Shown: in pieces, positions 21,243-31,270 of the stretch
Numbering within the stretch: position 1 is the stretch's first letter
Layout of the letters: each line of letters opens with the position of its first letter
Source: Bolinopsis microptera
Taxonomy: Eukaryota; Ctenophora; Tentaculata; Lobata; Bolinopsidae
Direction of reading: 5' to 3'
Assembly (NCBI RefSeq): GCF_026151205.1
Contig: NC_087072.1
Coordinates: forward strand, 9,235,669 to 9,299,668
Length of the DNA stretch: 64,000 nt
The notes under the pieces: model-generated
Databases searched by the model: none
The model's input: only the letters and a program-made list of their open reading frames with translations
Told to the model about the DNA's origin: nothing
Program-made: the position numbers and the translations under genes

Positions 21243-22328
21243 ATGGTAGAGGATGGTAAATCTGTTAGAGTTAAAAAACGATACGTATTCCTTGGGATTT
21301 TTGCTCTTTCAGCAGTATTCGTCCTCCTGTTTCCTGACCAAGCTACAGCCATCTCCAATCTTCGTATAAAAACTGTTAGTGTTACCTCAACGCCTTCTCC
21401 GGGCATAGAAACGACTGCATCTTCTTCAGAAAATATCAATCACATATCTTTAGAAGACGAAACATTTTCGGTTTTGAAACCACCCTCTCAAAAATGGGCT
21501 CAAGAACAGTTTAAAAAAGCATTGGTCTTAATGGACCAAAAATACAGTCAACCAAGTATGTGGGAAAACTGTGGAAAGCAAACATATTATTTCGAGAACA
21601 TAAAAACAATTTTCACGGGAATTCCAAAGACAGGATGTTCCAACTGGATTGAGGCTCTGCTCCGAGCTAACGGAGATCTAAAGAACCAACTAAATCCAAC
21701 TGAGGTGAAAAAGGTACACGGTGGAATTAGCAACAAGCACAGAATACCGAACATATTGAACCGCTTTAACGCCTCAGAATTCCAACAAGATTTCAGTTTT
21801 ACCGTGATCAGGAACCCCTGGACCAGAATGGTTTCTGGTTACAGGGATAAATTATCAGACGAGAAAACTCAGGGAGGTTCGTTTCGGTCTTTAGGGAAAA
21901 ATATTGTGAAAGAGATGAGAGGCATTACTAACAAGCAAGAGCTTGATAAGTTATATCCAACTTTTACAGAGTTTGCATTATGGCTCGTCAAGCACAATGG
22001 ATCGGGTAACCCACATTTTCACCAACAATTCAAAACTTTGTGTATACCTGCAGCTAGATACGATTATATTATCCCTCTTGAGTATGCTGGACCCTTAAGT
22101 CAGGATGTCTGGGGTAGAATCAATGCAAGCACCTCATTGCTAGGATCATATGATGAATCATCGGACCCTCGCCTTCAAAAATCAGCCTTTTATGCTAAGG
22201 AGTGGTTTTCAAAGATCGACGAGAACACAATTGAGAAATTGTATAATATTTTTAGAATAGACTTTGCTCTTATGGACTATAGTAACTTTACACATCCAGA
22301 TTTCCCGTTACCTTTGCATGATATATAA
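21243..22328 (+). CDS. Carbohydrate sulfotransferase, array copy 2
   Basis: 361 residues, intact. Same plan as copy 1: anchor (YVFLGIFALSAVFVLLF), stem, PKTGCSNW and RNPWTRMVSGYRDK motifs, C-terminal SNFTHPDFPLPLHD. It ends HDI because the terminal codons differ (stop TAA, 22326-22328), whereas copies 1, 3 and 4 end HDLKQ. Distinguishing residues are LKPPSQ, VIRNPW and LWLVKHNGSGNPHFHQQFK. The start is fixed by the shared acceptor (cag-TA-ATG). Probable Golgi glycan sulfotransferase; substrate unknown. Confidence 0.9.
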   Translation: MVEDGKSVRVKKRYVFLGIFALSAVFVLLFPDQATAISNLRIKTVSVTSTPSPGIETTASSSENINHISLEDETFSVLKPPSQKWAQEQFKKALVLMDQKYSQPSMWENCGKQTYYFENIKTIFTGIPKTGCSNWIEALLRANGDLKNQLNPTEVKKVHGGISNKHRIPNILNRFNASEFQQDFSFTVIRNPWTRMVSGYRDKLSDEKTQGGSFRSLGKNIVKEMRGITNKQELDKLYPTFTEFALWLVKHNGSGNPHFHQQFKTLCIPAARYDYIIPLEYAGPLSQDVWGRINASTSLLGSYDESSDPRLQKSAFYAKEWFSKIDENTIEKLYNIFRIDFALMDYSNFTHPDFPLPLHDI

Positions 22329-22948
22329 AACAATGAAATTAAATTAAAATTAAATTGACTTTTAAATTTTACAATAATTATATGCGAAAATGGAAAATTA
22401 CCAATTAATCCCATAGTTCCCGGTGACCAGGAAGTTACCAGTGTTCAATAATTGTGTTTTGATACAAGAGTAGATAATTTCAATCGAGACGATCAAATTT
22501 TCAAACTTGCTCCATGTCTTGAAATTGGTTATTAGGAAATTTCAATATGCGTAAAGAAGTCCGAGTAAGCCGTGATAAATAAATAATTTAAGATGCAACT
22601 GAGTTAGATTATTTCCTGATACGAGATTGGGGACAAGTACATTACAAGTACATTACACGTGTACTTATTACTTTTTGTATACTGAGCTTGCGTTAAACTT
22701 AATACTGCGACAAACGGAAAGCCCAAATGTACACGTCAAATGTGGCTTTATGTAGTGAAGTGTGTCATTAGTCCGATAATTTGTGCTGATATTTGATAAC
22801 ATACAGTGAAGCCGCATGAAAAGAAGTCGCATGAAAAGAAGTGCAGACTGTAGAGTGTAGATTGACAAAGAATTCAAGAAGGTTTTGTGTGCACAAAACC
22901 TTCTCAATTAAATCATTTGTGGGGTTATTTTAGTCTTGAATTGCAGTA
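22329..22948 (+). repeat. Array spacer 2
   Basis: Homologous to spacer 1 and slightly shorter, lacking a segment of about 40 bp around the CACGTCAAATGTGG block. It carries the SINE-tail remnant near 22618 and the repeated GCATGAAAAGAAGT motif. No gene is present. Confidence 0.75.
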
Positions 22949-24040
22949 ATGGTAGAGGATGGTAAATCTGTTAGAGTTAAAAAACGATACGTATTCCTTG
23001 GGATTTTTGCTCTTTCAGCAGTATTCGTCCTCCTGTTTCCTGACCAAGCTACAGCCATCTCCAATCTTCGTATACAAATTGTTAGTGTTACCTCAACGCC
23101 TTCTCCGGACATAGAAACGACTGCATCTTCTTCAGAAAATATCAATCACATTTCTTTAGAAGACAAACAATTTTCGGTTTTGGAACCACCCTCTCAAAAA
23201 TGGGCTCAAGAACAGTTTAAAAAAGCACTGGTCTTAATGGACCAAAAATACAGTCAACCAAGTATGTGGGAAAACTGTGGAAAGCAAACATATTATTTCG
23301 AGAACATAAAAACAATTTTCACGGGAATTCCAAAGACAGGATGTTCCAACTGGATTGAGGCTCTGCTCCGAGCTAACGGAGATCTTAAGAACCAACTAAA
23401 TCCAACTAAGGTGAAAAAGGTACACGGTGGAATTAGCAACAAGCACAGAATACCGAACATATTAAACCGCTTTAACGCCTCAGAATTCCAACAAGATTTC
23501 AGTTTTACCGTGGTCAGGAACCCCTGGACCAGAATGGTTTCTGGTTACAGAGATAAATTATCAGACGAGAAAACTCAGGGAGGTTCGTTTCGGTCTATAG
23601 GGAAAAAGATTGTGAAAGAGATGAGAGGCATTACTAACAAGCAAGAGCTTGATAAGTTATATCCAACTTTTACAGAGTTTGCTTCATGGCTCGCCAAACA
23701 CTATGGATCGGGTAACCCACATTTTCACCAACAATTCAAAACTTTGTGTATACCTGCAGCTAGATACGATTATATTATCCCTCTTGAGTATGCTGGACCC
23801 TTAAGTCAGGATGTCTGGGGTAGAATCAATGCAAGCACCTCATTGCTAGGATCATATGATGAATCATCGGACCCTCGCCTTCAAAAATCAGCCTTTTATG
23901 CTAAGGACTGGTTTTCAAAGATTGACGAGAACACAATTGAGAAATTGTATAATATTTTTAGAATAGACTTTGCTCTTATGGACTATAGTAACTTTACACA
24001 TCCAGATTTCCCGTTACCTTTGCATGATTTAAAACAATGA
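22949..24040 (+). CDS. Carbohydrate sulfotransferase, array copy 3
   Basis: 363 residues, intact, with all PAPS-binding motifs (PKTGCSNW, RNPWTRMVSGYRDK). It is nearly identical to copy 4, differing mainly in the N-terminal anchor and stem (LLFPD, RIQIVS) and AQEQFK. It has LAKHYGSGNPHFHQQFK and FYAKDWF, which mark the copy 3/4 pair. Predicted type II membrane sulfotransferase of the Golgi. Expression from its own leader is likely, since the upstream blocks are conserved. Confidence 0.9.
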   Translation: MVEDGKSVRVKKRYVFLGIFALSAVFVLLFPDQATAISNLRIQIVSVTSTPSPDIETTASSSENINHISLEDKQFSVLEPPSQKWAQEQFKKALVLMDQKYSQPSMWENCGKQTYYFENIKTIFTGIPKTGCSNWIEALLRANGDLKNQLNPTKVKKVHGGISNKHRIPNILNRFNASEFQQDFSFTVVRNPWTRMVSGYRDKLSDEKTQGGSFRSIGKKIVKEMRGITNKQELDKLYPTFTEFASWLAKHYGSGNPHFHQQFKTLCIPAARYDYIIPLEYAGPLSQDVWGRINASTSLLGSYDESSDPRLQKSAFYAKDWFSKIDENTIEKLYNIFRIDFALMDYSNFTHPDFPLPLHDLKQ

Positions 24041-25392
24041 AATATAATTAAAATTAAATTGACTTTTAAATTTTACAATAATTATATGCGAAAATGGAAA
24101 ATTACCAATTAATCTCAATGTAGTTCCCGGTGACCAGGAAGTTACCAGTGTTCAATAATTGTGTTTTGATACAAGAGTAGATAATTTCAATCGAGACGAT
24201 CAAATTTTCAAACTTGCTCCATGTCTTGAAATTGGTTATTAGGAAATTTCAAGATGCGTAAAGGAGTCCGAGTAAGCCGTGATGAATAAATGATTTAGGA
24301 TGCAACTGAGTTAGATTATTTCCTGATACGAGATTGGGAACAAGTACATTACAAGTACATTACACGTGTAATTGTTACTTTTTGTATACTGAGCTTGCGT
24401 TAAACTTAATACTGCGACAAACGGAAAGCCCAAAGGTACACGTCAAATGTGGCTTTATGTTGTGAAGTGTACTTTGATGACTTGCTATCTCAACTGAAGT
24501 GTGTCATTAGTCCGATAATTTGTGCTGATATTTTGTTTTAAGTGCGAACACTTTAATGTAAGTAGTTTACTTGATTTAGACTTTTGGTTTTGTACAAGTA
24601 AGACAACTATCTAAAATGTGGTGATTAGAAATAGCGTCTCACAATAAAAGTGATCTAAACATCATTGATCCTCTTCTTATAAAGGTTGTCACTTGTCATC
24701 TTCTCCGTATGTTTATCCCCTCCATTCTTGATCGTCAAAACATACGTCCTCATCAAACCATCCATCGTTAACTTTCTGCAGTCCTCGCCAAAACATCAAT
24801 CGTTAACTTTCTGCAGTCCTCGCCAAAACATCAATCTTTAACTTTCCGTAGTCCTCGCCAAAACATCAATCTTTAACTTTCCGTAGTCCTCGCCAAAACA
24901 TCAATCTTTAACTTTCCGTAGTCCTCGCCAAAACATCTATCTTTAACTATCCGCATTCACTCCTGTCCACAGGTTTAAACTGTAGACTCTTGTTACATGT
25001 ATGAGGCTTGAATGTGAAAGTAGTACCATGTGACTATGAGATCTGGTTGATCTCTGATCACATGGTATTGGAGTAATGAGATTATGTATCTCTAGTCATA
25101 GATTCCTATAGCTTAGAATTCGGATTTAAATTAGACTACTGGATGGAACCTTGATATAACGACAAGTAACGAGTAATGAGTAAGATTAGATATTACTCTC
25201 TGGACACGAAATCCTATGGATTCGTGGTTACAACAATTTGGTAACATGCAGTGAAGCCGCATGAAAAGAAGTCGCATGAAAAGAAGTGCAGACTGTAGGG
25301 TGTAGATTGACAAAGAATTCAAGCAGTTTTGTGTGCACAAAACCTTCTCAATTAAATCATTTGTGTGGTTATTTTAGTCTTGAATTGCAGTA
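24041..25392 (+). repeat. Array spacer 3 with 700-bp insert and 35-bp minisatellite
   Basis: Relative to spacers 1 and 2, about 700 bp is inserted (roughly 24532-25240) between GATATTT and TAACATGCAG. The insert contains a 35-bp repeat (GTCCTCGCCAAAACATCAAT core) with five copies from about 24781. The rest matches the other spacers. No gene is present. Confidence 0.8.
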
Positions 25393-26484
25393 ATGGTAGA
25401 GGATGGTAAATCTGTTAGAGTTAAAAAACGATACGTATTCCTTGGGATTTTTGCTCTTTCAGCAGTATTCGTCCTCCTGCTTCCTGACCAAGCTACAGCC
25501 ATCTCCAATCTTCGTATAAAAACTGTTAGTGTTACCTCAACGCCTTCTCCGGACATAGAAACGACTGCATCTTCTTCAGAAAATATCAATCACATTTCTT
25601 TAGAAGACAAACAATTTTCGGTTTTGGAACCACCCTCTCAAAAATGGGCTCAAGACCAGTTTAAAAAAGCACTGGTCTTAATGGACCAAAAATACAGTCA
25701 ACCAAGTATGTGGGAAAACTGTGGAAAGCAAACATATTATTTCGAGAACATAAAAACAATTTTCACGGGAATTCCAAAGACAGGATGTTCCAACTGGATT
25801 GAGGCTCTGCTCCGAGCTAACGGAGATCTTAAGAACCAACTAAATCCAACTAAGGTGAAAAAGGTACACGGTGGAATTAGCAACAAGCACAGAATACCGA
25901 ACATATTAAACCGCTTTAACGCCTCAGAATTCCAACAAGATTTCAGTTTTACCGTGGTCAGGAACCCCTGGACCAGAATGGTTTCTGGTTACAGAGATAA
26001 ATTATCAGACGAGAAAACTCAGGGAGGTTCGTTTCGGTCTATAGGGAAAAAGATTGTGAAAGAGATGAGAGGCATTACTAACAAGCAAGAGCTTGATAAG
26101 TTATATCCAACTTTTACAGAGTTTGCTTCATGGCTCGCCAAACACTATGGATCGGGTAACCCACATTTTCACCAACAATTCAAAACTTTGTGTATACCTG
26201 CAGCTAGATACGATTATATTATCCCTCTTGAGTATGCTGGACCCTTAAGTCAGGATGTCTGGGGTAGAATCAATGCAAGCACCTCATTGCTAGGATCATA
26301 TGATGAATCATCGGACCCTCGCCTTCAAAAATCAGCCTTTTATGCTAAGGACTGGTTTTCAAAGATTGACGAGAACACAATTGAGAAATTGTATAATATT
26401 TTTAGAATAGACTTTGCTCTTATGGACTATAGTAACTTTACACATCCAGATTTCCCGTTACCTTTGCATGATTTAAAACAATGA
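25393..26484 (+). CDS. Carbohydrate sulfotransferase, array copy 4
   Basis: 363 residues, intact. Almost identical to copy 3 through the catalytic domain, and its 3' flank and spacer are also near-identical, so a 2.4-kb unit was duplicated recently. Differences from copy 3 include LLLPD, RIKTVS and AQDQFK. It has the PKTGCSNW and RNPWTRMVSGYRDK motifs and the HDLKQ end. Probable Golgi glycan sulfotransferase. Confidence 0.9.
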   Translation: MVEDGKSVRVKKRYVFLGIFALSAVFVLLLPDQATAISNLRIKTVSVTSTPSPDIETTASSSENINHISLEDKQFSVLEPPSQKWAQDQFKKALVLMDQKYSQPSMWENCGKQTYYFENIKTIFTGIPKTGCSNWIEALLRANGDLKNQLNPTKVKKVHGGISNKHRIPNILNRFNASEFQQDFSFTVVRNPWTRMVSGYRDKLSDEKTQGGSFRSIGKKIVKEMRGITNKQELDKLYPTFTEFASWLAKHYGSGNPHFHQQFKTLCIPAARYDYIIPLEYAGPLSQDVWGRINASTSLLGSYDESSDPRLQKSAFYAKDWFSKIDENTIEKLYNIFRIDFALMDYSNFTHPDFPLPLHDLKQ

Positions 26485-27797
26485 AATATAATTAAAATTA
26501 AATTGACTTTTAAATTTTACAATAATTATATGCGAAAATGGAAAATTACCAATTAATCTCAATGTAGTTCCCGGTGACCAGGAAGTTACCAGTGTTCAAT
26601 AATTGTGTTTTGATACAAGAGTAGATAATTTCAATCGAGACGATCAAATTTTCAAACTTGCTCCATGTCTTGAAATTGGTTATTAGGAAATTTCAAGATG
26701 CGTAAAGGAGTCCGAGTAAGCCGTGATGAATAAATGATTTAGGATGCAACTGAGTTAGATTATTTCCTGATACGAGATTGGGAACAAGTACATTACAAGT
26801 ACATTACACGTGTAATTGTTACTTTTTGTATACTGAGCTTGCGTTAAACTTAATACTGCGACAAACGGAAAGCCCAAAGGTACACGTCAAATGTGGCTTT
26901 ATGTTGTGAAGTGTACTTTGATGACTTGCTATCTCAACTGAAGTGTGTCATTAGTCCGATAATTTGTGCTGATATTTTGTTTTAAGTGCGAACACTTTAA
27001 TGTAAGTAGTTTACTTGATTTAGACTTTTGGTTTTGTACAAGTAAGACAACTATCTAAAATGTGGTGATTAGAAATAGCGTCTCACAATAAAAGTGATCT
27101 AAACATCATTGATCCTCTTCTTATAAAGGTTGTCACTTGTCATCTTCTCCGTATGTTTATCCCCTCCATTCTTGATCGTCAAAACATACGTCCTCATCAA
27201 ACCATCCATCGTTAACTTTCTGCAGTCCTCGCCAAAACATCAATCGTTAACTTTCTGCAGTCCTCGCCAAAACATCAATCTTTAACTTTCCGTAGTCCTC
27301 GCCAAAACATCAATCTTTAACTTTCCGTAGTCCTCGCCAAAACATCTATCTTTAACTATCCGCATTCACTCCTGTCCACAGGTTTAAACTGTAGACTCTT
27401 GTTACATGTATGAGGCTTGAATGTGAAAGTAGTACCATGTGACTATGAGATCTGGTTGATCTCTGATCACATGGTATTGGAGTAATGAGATTATGTATCT
27501 CTAGTCATAGATTCCTATAGCTTAGAATTCGGATTTAAATTAGACTACTGGATGGAACCTTGATATAACGACAAGTAACGAGTAATGAGTAAGATTAGAT
27601 ATTACTCTCTGGACACGAAATCCTATGGATTCGTGGTTACAACAATTTGGTAACATGCAGTGAAGCCGCATGAAAAGAAGTCGCATGAAAAGAAGTGCAG
27701 ACTGTGGGGTGTAGATTGACAAAGAATTCAACATTTTGTGCACAAAACCTTCTCAATTTAATCATTTGTGTGGTTATTTTAGTCTTGAATTGCAGTA
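26485..27797 (+). repeat. Array spacer 4, near-identical to spacer 3
   Basis: Carries the same 700-bp insert as spacer 3, but the 35-bp minisatellite has four copies instead of five. The spacing of this unit (2405 bp against 2444 bp) is mostly explained by that one unit. No gene is present. Confidence 0.85.
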
Positions 27798-28889
27798 ATG
27801 GTAGAGGATGGTAAATCTGTTAGAGTTAAAAAACGATACGTATTCCTTGGGATTTTTGCTCTTTCAGCAGTATTCGTCCTCCTGCTTCCTGACCAAGCTA
27901 CAGCCATCTCCAATCTTCGTATAAAAACTGTTAGTGTTACCTCAACGCCATCTCCGGACATAGAAACGACTGCATCTTCTTCAGAAAATATCAATCACAT
28001 TTCTTTAGAAGACAAACAATTTTCGGTTTTGGAACCACCCTCTCAAAAATGGGCTCAAGACCAGTTTGAAAAATCACTGGTCTTAATGAACCAAAAATAC
28101 AGTCAAGCAAGTATGTGGGAAAACTGTGGAATGCAAACATATTATTTCGAGAACATAAAAACAATTTTCACGGGAATTCCAAAGACAGGATGTTCCAACT
28201 GGATTGAGGCTCTGCTCCGAGCTAACGGAGATCTGAAGAACCAACTAAATCCAACTGAGGTGAAAAAGGTACACGGTGGAATTAGCAACAAGCACAGAAT
28301 ACCGAACATATTGAACCGCTTTAACGCCTCAGAATTCCAACAAGATTTCAGTTTTACCGTGGTCAGGAACCCCTGGACCAGAATGGTTTCTGGTTACAGA
28401 GATAAATTATCAGACGAGAAAACTCAGGGAGATTCGTTTCGGTCTATAGGGAAAAAGATTGTGAAAGAGATGAGAGGCATCACTAACAAGCAAGAGCTTG
28501 ATATGTTATACCCAACGTTTACAGAGTTTGCTTCATGGCTCGTCAACCACAATGGATCGGAGAACCGACATTTTTACCAACAATTCAGAACTTTGTGTAT
28601 ACCTGCAGCTAGATACGATTATATTATCCCTCTTGAGTATGCTGGACCCTTAAGTCAGGATGTCTGGGGTAGAATCAATGCAAGCACCTCATTGCTAGGA
28701 TCATATGATGAATCATCGGACCCTCGCCTTCAAAAATCAGCCTTTTATGCTAAGGAGTGGTTTTCAAAGATTGACGAGAACACAATTGAGAAATTGTATA
28801 ATATTTTTAGAATAGACTTTGCTCTTATGGACTATAGTAACTTTACACATCCAGATTTTCCACTACCTTTACATGATTCAAAACGATGA
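27798..28889 (+). CDS. Carbohydrate sulfotransferase, array copy 5 (mosaic)
   Basis: 363 residues, intact, with all catalytic motifs. It is a patchwork. The N-terminus and stem match copy 4 (LEDKQFSVLEPP). Residues ~77-105 match copy 1 (EKSLVLM.QKYSQ, ENCGMQTYY). GKKIVKEMRGITNKQELD matches copies 3/4. LVNHNGSENRHFYQQFR matches copy 1, and AFYAKEWF matches copy 2. It has private changes (GDSFRS, ELDML, end HDSKR). Such alternation points to gene conversion or unequal crossing over. Its 3' flank is unlike the others, so it marks the array's right edge. Confidence 0.9.
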   Translation: MVEDGKSVRVKKRYVFLGIFALSAVFVLLLPDQATAISNLRIKTVSVTSTPSPDIETTASSSENINHISLEDKQFSVLEPPSQKWAQDQFEKSLVLMNQKYSQASMWENCGMQTYYFENIKTIFTGIPKTGCSNWIEALLRANGDLKNQLNPTEVKKVHGGISNKHRIPNILNRFNASEFQQDFSFTVVRNPWTRMVSGYRDKLSDEKTQGDSFRSIGKKIVKEMRGITNKQELDMLYPTFTEFASWLVNHNGSENRHFYQQFRTLCIPAARYDYIIPLEYAGPLSQDVWGRINASTSLLGSYDESSDPRLQKSAFYAKEWFSKIDENTIEKLYNIFRIDFALMDYSNFTHPDFPLPLHDSKR

Positions 28890-29221
28890 TTTTACGAAAA
28901 TTATTTATGTGATATATATTGATAGTATGTATGATGACATTTTCTGGATACCTGTGGTTATCAAATAATTTTTTATAAACTTATGCCAAAACTTCAAGTC
29001 GAAAGGTTAACATTTAGACCCGTGTCCTGGCCAACTTAACGATCAGTCGACGCAAAAAAATATTCTTGGTACAAAAAGATTCAAAGAGGTCTGTACGGAA
29101 TTTCAAGATAGCTACATGTCAGTGTGAAATTGCTGTACACTATAGTGAGCCGTTCTTAGAAATTAATATTAATAGTAAAATATATTTGGCTTATCAAACT
29201 AATGTTAATTCCATATTTCAG
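28890..29221. other. Spacer between array and acinus-like exons
   Basis: Unique AT-rich sequence ending in an acceptor (ccatatttcag, AG at 29220-29221). It lacks the repeated spacer blocks of the array. No upstream acinus exon was recognised here. Confidence 0.5.
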
Positions 29222-31270
29222 TTTGCGACAGTAGGTGAAGCGACACGAGCGCGACAGTCGCTCCATGGTGCGGTGTGGCCGCTAACCAGCCCCAAAACTC
29301 TTAATGTGGATTACGCGGAAGACGAGAGGGTGAGTTCTTTATACTAACATTACCTTTATAGCTGCTGTAATATAGCTATATTGCAACTTTATTATAGCTG
29401 TTGCAATCTACCCTTTCATTTGACGTTTTAATGTGTGTTTTTAGCTTGTTACCGTTGGTTTTATCCCATTTACCCTTCACTTGTAGAACTCTTGAACTTT
29501 GATATGGCTGGGGAGAAAGTACACCTGCAGTTACCATGGCAACCATATAACTACACGGATACCTGCTAACTCCTCCCAATCCTTCTTTCGACCTGGATAC
29601 TATCTGCTCCATCTTCAATCTCTAATTCGTCTTCTGAAGACCATCATTATCAGTTCAGTAATTCCTTCATCACAGACATTATCTAAAATCAAAGACTTTG
29701 TTTTTATAAGAAGAGCTCATTTCATATATATATAAAGTGGACTGTACGATTGTTTATGTTCATCTACCATGGACATGATATGATGGTGAAAGAAGAAACT
29801 CGGTGATTAGAATCGCTTGAAGTTGAGATTACTCCTTAGCGTCGGGTAAACCTTCCCAAAGGAGAGAGATCTTAAAGATAATCCACCCCTAACAGACTGT
29901 ACGATGTAACCATGGGAACTGGGAAGGGCTTTACTTCGTTCCCAAGATCCTATATCCTAATGGTGGTCTGATGGAACTGTGAAATTAGAGCAGACTGATA
30001 GTGCTGGCTACTCGGTAGATATATGGTAAAGTCTAGTCGCCTCAATATAGTTCACACCAGCCCATGTTGACTGTCCCCTGTTTATTGTCTAACATCGTAC
30101 GTGTGATTCAGTTTCACTGTGATTAATCAATGATCTAGGCCTCATCACATCCTCCTAATAGGCGTAGTTGTCTAAGATTGCTGTCATTATGTTTATCACA
30201 TGACTGATCATTGATCAAAGTTTGGGCTATTAACTGTGCCATGATATTATGTACATTGTACACGAAGTTGAACCTAAGTCCTGTTGTGTAACTAAAAATG
30301 TCCTGTTACTGTTACGGCCTTGTGTGGAGCGAGAAAATATTTTCTATCATCGGAAAACGGCCTAAAAAATAAAAAAAGGCTGTTATGTTTTTTAGATGTA
30401 CAGCGAAACAGACGGTGAACTGATCGGAGACAGTATTGACATTCAAGTCTTTGAGGAACAGAAGAGAAAGAAGCCTAGAAAAGAAAAAGGTATTTTTGAA
30501 TCGGCGTTCATTTTTTCAATTTAGAACATTATTCAATGAACAATAATGATGAACGACTTTGACAGTTGACTGTAATAAGCGTTATAAAGGAATCATATTT
30601 GTTGCACTACAAGCACAGTTACTATATATAATCAATAATCATATCAATTGTGTGTGCAAGGTTAGTTAAGAGGGCAGAGGGGGTCTTCATGGAAATTTCC
30701 ATGAAGACCCCCTGCCCCCCTAACTAATGTTTTCAATATATTAAATATGATTATACGATTGACGATAGAATGAAAGTCTTCCTTTTTCAATTTTAAGATA
30801 TTTTATTAAAATCGAATTGCTCGATTCGCAATTGTATTTAACACTGGTATTGTTCAGGAGACAAAAAGGAAGCTAAGAAAACTTTATTGGATGATTTCTT
30901 CAAGAAAACTGTAGCGGTTCCGAGTATTTATTGGCTTCCTCTCAATGAAAAAGAGGTTCGGTCAAACTTTAAGATTTGATTTTGCGACACAATTTTTTCT
31001 TAAATCGCCTAAAAATTTGTAGTATGATACCAGTGAAATAATTTAGCTATTTCTTGTTCAATTAGGGCTAAAAGTGTTTCTTTTGAGATATACAATTCGC
31101 AGGCTAAAGCACGAGCAGAAGAGCGTGCGAAAGGAAAGCCGCGCTACTTTGTCCCGGAGCCGGAGCTAGATGCTGAGTACGTAAGACCACGCGCCATTCC
31201 CAGGTGGAAAACTCCAGAGAGAACCAGGTCCCCCGCCAGAAGGAGGGTCGATGATAGAAGACGCAGATAA
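29222..31270 (+). CDS. ACIN1: Acinus homologue, 3' exons only
   Basis: Four exons are inferred: 29222-29329, 30396-30489, 30858-30955 and 31103-31270 (stop TAA), joined in frame (phases 0, 1, 0). They encode ~155 residues. Exon 1 is the second half of an RRM (FATVGEATRARQSLHG, WPLTSPKTLNVDYAEDE). Exon 3 carries the RNPS1-SAP18-binding motif (LLDDFFKKTVAVPSIYWLPL), closely resembling the human acinus RSB motif. The tail is Arg/Ser-rich (RTRSPARRRVDDRRRR). Acinus is the scaffold of the nuclear ASAP complex tied to exon junctions and splicing. The N-terminal SAP region and the first RRM half are not found in the window. Either they lie upstream across a very long intron that contains the sulfotransferase array, or this is a detached fragment. 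Confidence 0.85.
30670..30719. mobile_element. 50-bp end-only form of the TTAA foldback
   Basis: GAGGGCAGAGGGGGTCTTCA runs straight into its own reverse complement with GGAAATTTCC at the centre. It matches only the outer ends of the 4906-5630 palindrome. TTAA precedes it (30666-30669); the right site has decayed to CTAA. It lies in the second intron of the acinus-like gene. Confidence 0.75.

Noticed and set aside
21224-27994. Repeated 71-codon minus-strand frames opposite each sulfotransferase start
   Set aside because: They mirror the conserved coding strand and have no domain of their own; they are shadows.
29066-29221. Extension of the first acinus exon upstream in the open frame
   Set aside because: The residues before 29222 do not resemble an RRM, and a good acceptor sits exactly where RRM similarity begins.
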